A stretch of DNA of 64,000 bases from Idiomarina ramblicola (lineage in GTDB: Bacteria; Pseudomonadota; Gammaproteobacteria; Enterobacterales; Alteromonadaceae): contig NZ_PIQC01000001.1 in NCBI RefSeq assembly GCF_003987255.1, forward strand, positions 248,001 to 312,000, in the 5' to 3' direction. Made by a program: the position numbers and the translations under genes. The notes under the pieces were generated by a model. The model did no database searches. It worked only from the letters and a program-made list of their open reading frames with translations, and had not been told where the DNA came from. Shown piece by piece: positions 45,775 to 54,865 of this stretch (its first letter is position 1; the number at the start of each line of letters is the position of its first letter).

Positions 45775-48687
45775 ATGAAGTACTCCCTCTCTCTACTGTT
45801 GACGACACTTTTCTGCCTGAATTCATCGGTGGCGGCGGCTTTTGTTTACCAAAGCCACGCTACAGATCAGCAGAGCCCACTCAGTGACTACTTAGTCAGA
45901 CACTGGGAAACGCGCGATGGTTTACCTCACAACTCTGTCAATGAAATTATTCAGGATGACAAAGGCTATCTTTGGTTAGCAACCTGGCAAGGTCCCGCCC
46001 GCTTTAATGGCCGTCGTTTTGATATCTACGATAATCTACGTGAAACCGGTTTACCTGATATTGGTATGTATACAGCCGCCTACAGCCATTGCGATGGCAG
46101 TGTTTACGTGGGTGGCAGTCGAGGGGGAATTGCACGCTTTTACGATGGCCGCTGGAAAACATTGCAGTCAGCTCCGCCATTCGTAAATCACTTATACACC
46201 GACGATAACTGTAATCTTTGGGTTTCGACTTCAGAGCTTGGTCTGTTAGTTTATAAAAACAACCAGCGCACCGCTCAGTTCACTACCGAACACGGTTTAA
46301 ATTCAATGTTCGTTTACGAGTCCATTGTCGATAGCCAGGGCAACTTGTGGGCAGCAACCAATAAGGGGCTTCAAGTTAAAAAAGCTGGCGAGGCAAGCTT
46401 TCAAGCCGTTGCAACAGTTCCCAATCAACTGATTACGGCGCTGCTTGAACTTGATGACGGCAGTCTATTAATTGGTACAGAGCAAGGCCTCTATCAACAA
46501 ACAAGTGACCCAGTTCAATTTGAACGTATGCTGCCGGAGGTGACGAGCAGAATCAGCACCCTATTTCAGTCACCTGACAACGGCCTTTGGCTGGGAACCT
46601 ACCGTGATGGTCTCATTCGAATTAGCGAACATGGCATTGAAAAATTTGGTACAGAACAAGGACTCCCTAACAACCATGTGCTCGATATAATTCAGGACAA
46701 AGAAGGCAGTTTTTGGGTATCAACCCATGGTGGCCTGGTGCAGTTCAGAGACACATTGTTCTCTACGTATACGAAGGACGACGGACTTACCGGCAACTAC
46801 ATAAGAGCTTTAGCCGAAAATAAAGAAGGTGACATCATTGTTGGCTCTAGTAATGGAGCCGCTATCATCAAAAAATCAGGAATATCAGCACTCGCTCCCG
46901 GCAGCGTATTAACGGAGCAATCCATACTATCATTGGCTTACGATCATAAGCAGCAGCTTTATATCGGTACTTACACCGATGGCCTTTATATTTGGGATGG
47001 CGCGCAGATTGTTAGTCACTTTGACAGTGAAAATTTATTAAAAACCGACGAAGTTCGTCAGATAGAGCTGGATCCTAAACTCGGCGTCTTTCTGGCAACG
47101 CCGTTGGGTATCACCCATTTGTACAAAAATTCCGAGGGGACGTGGGCTTCCCAGCAAATCTCTCAAGAACACGGCTTAACCAATAACTATACAACCTCAT
47201 TGTACCTGGATCAGCGAGGAACGCTTTGGGCTGGTTCGGCGCGTGGCGTGGTTAGCATTGACGTCATCTCCCAGAAAGAAAAATTCGATTATCGAATTAC
47301 TCCCGTGGATTTAACTGAACTTAATGATGCCGAGCTGGCGTTTCATATCACCGGAAGGTCTGGTTACATTTGGATGGCCACAGACCGTGGACTTATTGTT
47401 CACCATCTCAATAACGACAGCTGGCAGATTTTCAATCGAGACCAGGGCTTGCCTTTCGATAACTTTATGTCTGTTGCTTTTGACGGTGACGGCAACCTTT
47501 GGCTGGGCTCAAACCGTGGACCGGTCATGGTAGAACATGATTCCTTCACCCAAGTTTTAAAAGGACAAGCCAGTAAACTTGATTTTCAACGTTTTAGCGA
47601 GGTCGACGGCCTTGCAAGTGCCCAAATCAATACCGGCGGTCCATCAATGCTTCAAGCCCAAAACGGTAATATCTGGCTGGCAACCAGCAATGGTGTTTCA
47701 CAAGTTGATCCCAAAACTATTACCGAAATCGGCAATATTCCTCCTGATGTCAACATAGAGTCGGTAAAAGCAGACGGCGAAACAGTCATTTTTGGGGAAG
47801 AGTTAAGCGCAAAGACTGATCGTATTGTGTTTGAGTTCGTTGCCCCCGGCTATCTAATGGCAGAGCAAATTGATTACCAGGTACGCCTGGTCGGCTTTGA
47901 CAAAGACTGGGTTAATAAAAACTCACTCAACTCAGTTGAATACACAACCTTACCTGCCGACGATTATGTACTTCAGGTTCGGGCAAGATACCCCGGAGGT
48001 CAATGGAGTCAGCCGGACTATTTCGCTTTCAGACAATCGGCACATTTTTGGATGCGGCCCTGGTTTTGGATTTTTTCCTCACTGGTTGTCGCTCTTTTAG
48101 CTCTGATTGCCGTTAGAGTCCGTCTTAATCAACACAACCGGACGCGTTTAAGACTTGAGCAAATGGTTAAAGAGAAAACCGCAGATTTGGAAACCATGGC
48201 GCGTCAGGACCCGTTAACCAACCTGGGTAACCGCCGTGCCTTTGACGAACGCCTGCAACACGAGTTAAACCGCTGTCGGCGTGACGGAACCTATTTAAGC
48301 CTTGCGATTCTGGATGTCGATTACTTTAAAGAAGTCAACGACACCTATTTACACACCGTAGGCGATAAAGTATTAATTCGTTTAGCTGAGGTACTTCGCG
48401 ACGAAATCAGAGACATTGATTATGTTGCCCGCTGGGGTGGCGAAGAGTTTGCCGTGTTAATCACTCATTCTGAACTGGAAGTTGCGAAAGAAGCCAGTGA
48501 ACGACTACGTGAACGTATAGCTGCTACCCCTTTTAAAGATCTTGTTGAAGACATGAAAATTACCGTTAGTATTGGTGTTGCAAGTAGTTATCACTATGCT
48601 GATCATGCTGGGTTACTGGTTGCCGCCGATCAAGCCCTGTATCAAGCAAAAAGCGCTGGTCGCAACCGAATAGAGTCAAAGCCATGA
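45775..48687 (+). CDS. Propeller-sensor diguanylate cyclase (GGDEF)
   Basis: 970 residues. Signal peptide (to about residue 24), then repeated two-component-regulator propeller blades (about 30-640, e.g. GYLWLATWQGPARFNG, GLPNNHVLDIIQDKEGSFWVSTHGGLVQF), a Y_Y_Y domain (about 650-740), one membrane helix (about 755-775, WFWIFSSLVVALLALIAV), a short coiled coil, and a GGDEF domain (about 800-965) with active GGEEF and the inhibitory I-site RDID five residues before it. It makes cyclic di-GMP in the cytoplasm in response to a periplasmic ligand. The next gene overlaps its stop by four bases. Confidence 0.94.
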   Translation: MKYSLSLLLTTLFCLNSSVAAAFVYQSHATDQQSPLSDYLVRHWETRDGLPHNSVNEIIQDDKGYLWLATWQGPARFNGRRFDIYDNLRETGLPDIGMYTAAYSHCDGSVYVGGSRGGIARFYDGRWKTLQSAPPFVNHLYTDDNCNLWVSTSELGLLVYKNNQRTAQFTTEHGLNSMFVYESIVDSQGNLWAATNKGLQVKKAGEASFQAVATVPNQLITALLELDDGSLLIGTEQGLYQQTSDPVQFERMLPEVTSRISTLFQSPDNGLWLGTYRDGLIRISEHGIEKFGTEQGLPNNHVLDIIQDKEGSFWVSTHGGLVQFRDTLFSTYTKDDGLTGNYIRALAENKEGDIIVGSSNGAAIIKKSGISALAPGSVLTEQSILSLAYDHKQQLYIGTYTDGLYIWDGAQIVSHFDSENLLKTDEVRQIELDPKLGVFLATPLGITHLYKNSEGTWASQQISQEHGLTNNYTTSLYLDQRGTLWAGSARGVVSIDVISQKEKFDYRITPVDLTELNDAELAFHITGRSGYIWMATDRGLIVHHLNNDSWQIFNRDQGLPFDNFMSVAFDGDGNLWLGSNRGPVMVEHDSFTQVLKGQASKLDFQRFSEVDGLASAQINTGGPSMLQAQNGNIWLATSNGVSQVDPKTITEIGNIPPDVNIESVKADGETVIFGEELSAKTDRIVFEFVAPGYLMAEQIDYQVRLVGFDKDWVNKNSLNSVEYTTLPADDYVLQVRARYPGGQWSQPDYFAFRQSAHFWMRPWFWIFSSLVVALLALIAVRVRLNQHNRTRLRLEQMVKEKTADLETMARQDPLTNLGNRRAFDERLQHELNRCRRDGTYLSLAILDVDYFKEVNDTYLHTVGDKVLIRLAEVLRDEIRDIDYVARWGGEEFAVLITHSELEVAKEASERLRERIAATPFKDLVEDMKITVSIGVASSYHYADHAGLLVAADQALYQAKSAGRNRIESKP

Positions 48688-49559
48688 GTGAACACGATTG
48701 TATTAAAGTTACCGCCTTTCTCGATAACGACAGTGAAACTTTCAGTTATGTCGTTTATGACTCTGACAGTAAGCAAGCGGTTGTTATTGATCCAGTGCTC
48801 GACTTTGATTATCCCTCGGGTAAAACATATACCCAGGGCGCACAGCGAATTATTGATTTTATAAAAAGCCAAAACCTAAGTGTTGCATGGATATTAGAAA
48901 CACATGCTCACGCTGATCATTTAAGCGCAGCACCCTTCTTAAAAAAGCACCTGAATGCGCCTATTGCTATTGGTCAACACATAACTGAAGTACAGAAGCT
49001 TTTTAAACAGGTCTACCACCTCGAAAAAGAATTTCTTCCTAATGGCGAACATTTCGACAAGCTTTTGGAGGACGGAGAGACTTTTCAGGTAGGCGCAATG
49101 GCATTCCGTGTAATACATACACCTGGCCACACGCCGGCAGATGTTGCCTACGTTGTTAATGAAAATAAAGTGTTTGTCGGCGATACCCTGTTCAACCCAG
49201 ATGTCGGTACCGCAAGGTGCGACTTTCCTGGCGGAAGCGCCAGTACGTTATACCAATCGATTCAAAGATTATTTACGCTGGGGAAAGAAACGGAAGTTTA
49301 TATTTGCCATGACTATCCACCCGAAGGCCGCCAGCACCAGTGCAAAACAACCATTGAAGCACAAAAGCAAAGCAATATTCATGTAGGCGGGCAAGCCAGC
49401 GAGGAACAGTTTGTAAAATGGCGGGAAGAGCGTGATGCGACCCTAAGTATGCCGCGCCTGATAATTCCCGCTATTCAGGTCAATATTCGAGCCGGACGAC
49501 TTCCTCCTGCTGAAGACGATGGTACGGTGTACCTAAAAGTCCCGTTAAATAAGTTATAA
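48684..49559 (+). CDS. MBL-fold hydrolase, persulfide dioxygenase-like
   Basis: 291 residues. THAHADHL, the metal-binding His/Asp motif of the metallo-beta-lactamase fold, then HTPGHTPADV, GDTLFNPDVGTARCDFPGG and ICHDYPPEGR. This is the ETHE1/BlaH-type branch, which oxidises glutathione persulfide; no rhodanese domain is fused. A C-terminal tail (IPAIQVNIRAGRLPP) is typical of the group. Its ATG overlaps the stop of the diguanylate cyclase gene (ATGA), although no functional link is obvious. Confidence 0.88.
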   Translation: MSEHDCIKVTAFLDNDSETFSYVVYDSDSKQAVVIDPVLDFDYPSGKTYTQGAQRIIDFIKSQNLSVAWILETHAHADHLSAAPFLKKHLNAPIAIGQHITEVQKLFKQVYHLEKEFLPNGEHFDKLLEDGETFQVGAMAFRVIHTPGHTPADVAYVVNENKVFVGDTLFNPDVGTARCDFPGGSASTLYQSIQRLFTLGKETEVYICHDYPPEGRQHQCKTTIEAQKQSNIHVGGQASEEQFVKWREERDATLSMPRLIIPAIQVNIRAGRLPPAEDDGTVYLKVPLNKL

Positions 49560-49578
49560 CTCATAGCAGGTACTCACA

Positions 49579-51393
49579 ATGATGAAAAAAACCGCTCTCG
49601 CTATTTCAATGACACTACTATTAGTCGGTTGTGGTCAGCCACAACAAGCTCAGACGAGTACTGAATCGAAAAAAAGCTCAATAAAACAATCATCTCAAAC
49701 CAAACAATTACAGCAAATTTATAAAGATTATTTTGACGAACAACTGCAGCTCAACCCTTTACTGGCCACTTATATCGGTGATAACCGTTACAACGATCAG
49801 CTACCAAATTTCTATTCTGAAGAGTATCTGGACAAATCACTGGCATTAGAAAAACGTTACTTAGAAGAAGTCGATAAGATTCATGCCGAACAACTTCCCC
49901 GTTCGGAGCGTATTAGTTATGAAATTTTTAAACGCAACCGTGAATTGGCCATTGAAGGAGCTCAATACCCAGAGCACTTATTACCCATTAATCAGTTTTA
50001 CAATATTGCCGGTCGCCTCGCTATGCTCGCATCGGGTACCTCAGCCCAACCGTTCAACACGACAGAAGATTACCGGGCCTGGGCCAGTCGCATGGAGAAA
50101 ATTCCAAGACTGTTTGACCAGGCTATCGAGAATATGGAAAAAGGGATTGAACAAGGCATCGTTCAACCTCGTGTTTTAATTGAAAAAGCCATCCCTCAAA
50201 TTAATGCCCAAATTACCGAGGATGTAACTGATAGCATATTCTGGCGCCCTGTTGCAGATCTTCCAGAAGAAATTGCAGATACCGACGCGGAAGCGATTCG
50301 TAAGCAGTATCGTGACATTATTGCCAATACGGTCCTCCCCGCTTACCAGAAACTCAGCGACTACCTGAATAAGGATTACTTACCGGAGGCTCGCACCGAC
50401 AGTTTCGGTTTAGGTCAGCTTCCGGGTGGTATGGAATGGTACAAGTATCGGATTCAAGCCAACACCTCAACCACTCTGAGTGCAGACCGTATTCACCAGA
50501 TAGGGTTAGATGAAGTTGCCCGCATACATGATGAGATGCGCGATATTATGGAAGAAACTAACTTCGAAGGTGACATACAGACCTTTTTCAATTTCATGAC
50601 TAACGACCAGCAATTTATATACGACAGCAGAGACGAAATGGTCGAAGATTACCGTTCCTTGCGCGGTGCCGTCGACAAAATGGTTGGCGAGCTGTTTGAT
50701 ATTTTCCCTCAAGCTGAATACGAAGTGCGCAAAGTAGAAGAGTTTCGAGAGCAGTCGGCAAGCTCCGGCTCTTATCAGGCTGCGCCTACTGATAACTCGC
50801 GCCCTGCCATTTTCTATCTGAATACCTACGATTTGTCATCTCGTCCAAGCTGGGCTAAAACGGCTCTGTTTCTGCATGAGGCAGCTCCGGGCCACCACTT
50901 CCAAATTTCTATACAACAGGAATTGGAAGACTTACCCAAGTTCCGGAAGTTTGGACGAGAAACAGCTTATACAGAAGGCTGGGGGCTTTATTCAGAGGCA
51001 CTGGGTTACGACATGGGACTCTATGACGACCCTTACCAGCGTTTCGGACAATTAGCAGCAGAATTATGGCGTTCTATCCGTTTAGTCGTGGATACTGGCA
51101 TTCACGCGAAGGGCTGGAGTCGCCAGCAAGTATTAGATTACATGTATGAAAGTGCCCCCGTTGCTGAAGCTCGTGCTGTATCCGAAGCTGAGCGCTTTAT
51201 GGCGCTTCCCGGGCAGGCCCTGGCTTACAAAATTGGCCAACTAAAAATTAGTGAGTTGCGTCGTGACGCAGAACGAAAACTGGGGGATAAATTTGATATC
51301 AAAGCGTTTCACCGGGTCGTTTTAGAAGACGGCGCTGTTCCGCTTACTGTGCTTGAACGAAAAGTTAAGCGTTGGGTCGCACAACAACTTTAA
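49579..51393 (+). CDS. DUF885-family lipoprotein (putative metallopeptidase)
   Basis: 604 residues. Lipobox LLLVGCG (Cys at about residue 19) after a signal peptide. The DUF885 domain covers nearly all of the rest, with HEAAPGHHFQ (HExxxGHH metal site), TAYTEGWGLYSEALG and GWSRQQVLDYMYE. Homologues are predicted exported zinc peptidases. Twenty bases after the MBL gene, so probably in the same transcript; convergent with the PLD gene (one base between stops, no hairpin). Confidence 0.9.
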   Translation: MMKKTALAISMTLLLVGCGQPQQAQTSTESKKSSIKQSSQTKQLQQIYKDYFDEQLQLNPLLATYIGDNRYNDQLPNFYSEEYLDKSLALEKRYLEEVDKIHAEQLPRSERISYEIFKRNRELAIEGAQYPEHLLPINQFYNIAGRLAMLASGTSAQPFNTTEDYRAWASRMEKIPRLFDQAIENMEKGIEQGIVQPRVLIEKAIPQINAQITEDVTDSIFWRPVADLPEEIADTDAEAIRKQYRDIIANTVLPAYQKLSDYLNKDYLPEARTDSFGLGQLPGGMEWYKYRIQANTSTTLSADRIHQIGLDEVARIHDEMRDIMEETNFEGDIQTFFNFMTNDQQFIYDSRDEMVEDYRSLRGAVDKMVGELFDIFPQAEYEVRKVEEFREQSASSGSYQAAPTDNSRPAIFYLNTYDLSSRPSWAKTALFLHEAAPGHHFQISIQQELEDLPKFRKFGRETAYTEGWGLYSEALGYDMGLYDDPYQRFGQLAAELWRSIRLVVDTGIHAKGWSRQQVLDYMYESAPVAEARAVSEAERFMALPGQALAYKIGQLKISELRRDAERKLGDKFDIKAFHRVVLEDGAVPLTVLERKVKRWVAQQL

Positions 51394-51394
51394 A

Positions 51395-52789
51395 CTACAG
51401 TAAATGATCAACCGGCAACCTGGCAGTTAACCACACCGCCAGGCGTCGCCAAATACCGGCACCGGGTTCTTTGTAAAGCTTCAGTGCCGGTATTTTACTT
51501 TTGTCCAACCAGTACAACTTATAAAAACGGTTCACCCGCGCTTCGTAAGTGCGCAGCGGCAGTTCGTGCTCAAACATCGCATTAATTCGCTCTGCCATCT
51601 CTGCGGACTCAATCAATAAACCCGATTCGGTATTGATTTGCGCTGATCTTGGATCAAAGTTAAAAGAGCCTACAAACACCTTTTCGCCGTCAACCGTCAC
51701 TGTTTTTGCATGCAGGCTCGATGCAGAGCGTCTGAAATAAGGCCGAACAGCTTTGCGCAGTTGCTTTTCCTCTGTCCGGCGCAACTCAAACAGCTGAATT
51801 CCGCATAACAGTAAGCGCCTGCGATGACGCTGATAACCGGCGTGCACCGCCGGAACGTCTGTTACTGCCAGCGAATTCGTTAGCACCTTAACTTTCACCC
51901 CCCGCCTGGATAAATTTTCCAACTCTTTAACACCCACGGATGTCGGAACAAAGTAAGGAGACACCAATACGATAGAATGTTGTGCCGAACCTAAAGTTTT
52001 AGCTAACTGATAGGTTACGAGTCGACTGGGTTTACTATTGAGCTGCGCTTTTAAAGGGTCGTCACTGACTACAGTAGCTGACGCCTTGTACCAAATATCA
52101 GAGTTATCCTTAGGAACCTTGTTAAGATGCCCATCGGAAAGTACAAACTGATTTAAATCCTTAAGTTCTGGCTGCTTTTGATACTTAAGCCAGATATCCT
52201 CGAATAGCCGATGCCGGTCAGGTGACTTTATTAAATCAACCGACACCGATAATGAACAGTTCCAGTAATGCCGCCAGTCCTCAAGTAAAACCTTAACCAC
52301 TTCACCTTTTGCAATCACATCAAGATCGGCAAAAAGCTGACCAGCGTGCGTTCCGAAGTATTCATTTCCTACATTACGTCCACCAACAATCCCCACTTTT
52401 CCATCGACCAGTAGAGACTTATTGTGCATCCGTCGGTTCATTCGCTTAAAGTCTGTCAACCAGTTAAGCCAGCGCCAGCGTCTGTGCTTGAAAGGATTAA
52501 AAAGCTTAATCGTAAAATTACGGCGTAACGACAAGTCTCGTAGTAACGGTTCTAACGGCTTACTGTGAAAATCGTCCAGCAACAAATCAACCCGGACACC
52601 GCGTTCGACGGCATTGAGTAACTCCTTCAGCAGCGTCAGTCCGCTGCTATCCGGACGCCACAAATAATACTGCAAAGCGATGTGGTGGCGCGCCTGGCGT
52701 ATTAACCTAACGCGCTCAATCAGCGCCCGGTGAGCATCTTCCAGAAGTAAGAATTCATTGTCGGACGAAGCCGTTAATAAAGGGGTCAT
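51395..52789 (-). CDS. Phospholipase D-like protein (cardiolipin synthase-like)
   Basis: 464 residues with two HKD motifs: MHNKSLLVDGKVGIVGGRNVGNEYFG at about 137 and LHAKTVTVDGEKVFVGSFNFDPRS near 370. That order and spacing match cardiolipin synthase ClsC-like and other PLD hydrolases/transferases. No membrane segment is obvious. It starts inside the VWA-gene stop (four-base overlap), third gene of a MoxR/VWA/PLD operon. Substrate unknown; lipid transphosphatidylation is the likely activity. Confidence 0.9.
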   Translation of the reverse strand: MTPLLTASSDNEFLLLEDAHRALIERVRLIRQARHHIALQYYLWRPDSSGLTLLKELLNAVERGVRVDLLLDDFHSKPLEPLLRDLSLRRNFTIKLFNPFKHRRWRWLNWLTDFKRMNRRMHNKSLLVDGKVGIVGGRNVGNEYFGTHAGQLFADLDVIAKGEVVKVLLEDWRHYWNCSLSVSVDLIKSPDRHRLFEDIWLKYQKQPELKDLNQFVLSDGHLNKVPKDNSDIWYKASATVVSDDPLKAQLNSKPSRLVTYQLAKTLGSAQHSIVLVSPYFVPTSVGVKELENLSRRGVKVKVLTNSLAVTDVPAVHAGYQRHRRRLLLCGIQLFELRRTEEKQLRKAVRPYFRRSASSLHAKTVTVDGEKVFVGSFNFDPRSAQINTESGLLIESAEMAERINAMFEHELPLRTYEARVNRFYKLYWLDKSKIPALKLYKEPGAGIWRRLAVWLTARLPVDHLL

Positions 52790-53955
52790 CTTATTGCGCT
52801 CATTGCCCTTTCAAGTCCACTCAGGGTCAAGGGGTACATTCTGCCGCCGACTAAATCGTGAATCATCCGCACTGACATATAATAGCGCCAATGATCTTCT
52901 GGTTGCGGGTTAAGCCAGGCTACCTTTTCAAAGTGACGGGTCAGACGATTCATCCAGGCTTCGCCAGGCTCCTCGTTCCAGTGCTCGACACTGCCTCCGG
53001 GGTAAGCAATTTCATACGGCCCCATGGTCGCATCACCCACAAATAGCAACTTATAATCCTCACCGTACGTCTGAGTTAACTGCTCGGTTGGAATCTGCCC
53101 TTCACGACGCCTTGAGTTCTCGCGCCATACCCCTTCGTACACGCAGTTATGGAAATAAAACAATTCCAGATGCTTAAACTCATTTTTTAATGCCGTGAAC
53201 AACTGCTCGCACTGATACACATAGTCATCCATCGAGCCGCCAACATCCAACAACAGAATAATTTTAACCGCATTGTGACGTTCGGACTGCCACTTCAGAT
53301 CAAGTAAACCGCCTTTTTTTGACGTGGCTTCAATAGTGCCGTTTAAATCCAGTTCGGTCGCCGCACCGGTACGCGCAAACTGACGCAGCTTTCTGAGCGC
53401 AACCTGAAATCCGCGTTGCTCCAGTCTGGCTTCGTCGTCCAAATCCTGAAACTCGCGTTTGTCCCACACCTTGGCGGCACTGCGATTACGATTGCCGTCC
53501 TGCCCTATCCGGATACCACCGGGATGATAACCATATGCCCCAAAAGGTGACGTTCCACCAGTACCAATCCATTTAGAACCACCCTGGTGGCGCTTCTGCT
53601 GCTCTTGCAAACGTTCATGAAAGGTTTTCATCAACTCATCCAGACTACCGAGCTGCTTTACCTTTTTTTTCTCTTCATCACTTAAATTACGTTTAAGCGC
53701 GTTATCCAGCCAGTCTTTAGGAATTTTATCGGTCACATCGACCTTCGCAACCTTATCCACGTACTCACTAAAAGCGCGATCAAACTTGTCGTACTGTGAC
53801 TCATCCTTTACCAGGATAAGCCGCGACAAATAGTAAAACTGTTCGACATCAGCAAAAGCTAAGTTGGTCTTCATGGCACTTAATAAATCCAGCCATTCGG
53901 TAATACTGGTTTTAAGTCCGTGCCGCCGCAGCGTTTGAAAAAAATCAATAAACAT
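52786..53955 (-). CDS. VWA-domain (CoxE-like) protein
   Basis: 389 residues. The von Willebrand A domain carries LLLDVGGSMDDYVYQCEQ (MIDAS DxGxS) near residue 235, with further conserved GDATMGPYEI. The N-terminal half is helical and charged. Together with a MoxR AAA ATPase this is the usual chaperone pair that matures metal enzymes or assembles complexes; the client is not evident here. It starts eight bases after the MoxR stop, and its stop overlaps the PLD start. Confidence 0.93.
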   Translation of the reverse strand: MFIDFFQTLRRHGLKTSITEWLDLLSAMKTNLAFADVEQFYYLSRLILVKDESQYDKFDRAFSEYVDKVAKVDVTDKIPKDWLDNALKRNLSDEEKKKVKQLGSLDELMKTFHERLQEQQKRHQGGSKWIGTGGTSPFGAYGYHPGGIRIGQDGNRNRSAAKVWDKREFQDLDDEARLEQRGFQVALRKLRQFARTGAATELDLNGTIEATSKKGGLLDLKWQSERHNAVKIILLLDVGGSMDDYVYQCEQLFTALKNEFKHLELFYFHNCVYEGVWRENSRRREGQIPTEQLTQTYGEDYKLLFVGDATMGPYEIAYPGGSVEHWNEEPGEAWMNRLTRHFEKVAWLNPQPEDHWRYYMSVRMIHDLVGGRMYPLTLSGLERAMSAIR

Positions 53956-53963
53956 AGTGCCGG

Positions 53964-54800
53964 TTAGCGCCGTTGAATGCGAGCGTGCTCAGCTAAGCGC
54001 TCGACATCCTGCTCGTGCTTAAGTAAAGCGCCTGATAAAGGTAATAGGCCCCCTTGTTCACGGCTTTTTTTCAACTCATTCGCGTCAATATCTTCCACTA
54101 ACAACAACCGCAACCAGTCCAGTAACTCAGACGTCGACGGCTTCTTCTTTAATCCGGGGACATCTCTTAATTCAAAAAACAAGGCTAATGCGGTGTCCAG
54201 TAAATTACGCTGTAGATTGGGAAAGTGCACATTAACAATGGCTTTGAGTGTGTCACTGTCAGGGAACTGAATGTAGTGAAAAAAGCAACGACGCAAAAAC
54301 GCATCGGGTAGCGCCTTTTCATTATTGGAAGTGATCAGAACGATAGGACGTTGTTGCGCCTTAATCTGCTCACCTGTCTCATAAACATGAAACGCCATTT
54401 GATCCAGCTCATGCAACAAATCATTGGGGAACTCAATATCGGCCTTATCAATTTCATCAATCAACAGAACCGGCCTCTTCTCCGCTGTAAAGGCTTGCCA
54501 CAATTTACCAGGGCGAATGTAGTTACTGATATCATGAACTTTTTCGCTACCTAATTGACTGTCGCGTAAGCGTGAAACAGCATCATATTCGTACAGGCCC
54601 TGTTGTGCTTTTGTCGTTGATTTTATCGACCACTGCAGCAACTCGGTATCTAACGCATTTGCCAGCTCTTCTGCCAGTCGAGTTTTACCGGTGCCCGGCT
54701 CACCTTTGAGTAATAGCGGCTTTTCTAGTGTTACTGCGGCATTAACGGCTGTCGCTAACTCTTGCGACACGACATACTGAGAGCTACTGCTGAAATCCAT
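53964..54800 (-). CDS. MoxR-family AAA+ ATPase
   Basis: 278 residues. Walker A GEPGTGKT (about 35), Walker B PVLLIDEIDKAD (about 110), sensor 1 VLITSNNEKALPDAFLRR with the arginine finger. This short single-domain form is the partner of CoxE-like VWA proteins. First gene of the three-gene operon. Energy-dependent remodelling of an unknown client is inferred. Confidence 0.95.
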   Translation of the reverse strand: MDFSSSSQYVVSQELATAVNAAVTLEKPLLLKGEPGTGKTRLAEELANALDTELLQWSIKSTTKAQQGLYEYDAVSRLRDSQLGSEKVHDISNYIRPGKLWQAFTAEKRPVLLIDEIDKADIEFPNDLLHELDQMAFHVYETGEQIKAQQRPIVLITSNNEKALPDAFLRRCFFHYIQFPDSDTLKAIVNVHFPNLQRNLLDTALALFFELRDVPGLKKKPSTSELLDWLRLLLVEDIDANELKKSREQGGLLPLSGALLKHEQDVERLAEHARIQRR

Positions 54801-54865
54801 TGGTCTATCCCTTAACTAAGCTAAAAACTGGGCCCATGGTACAACAGACGTCAGGGCTGTGCTAA

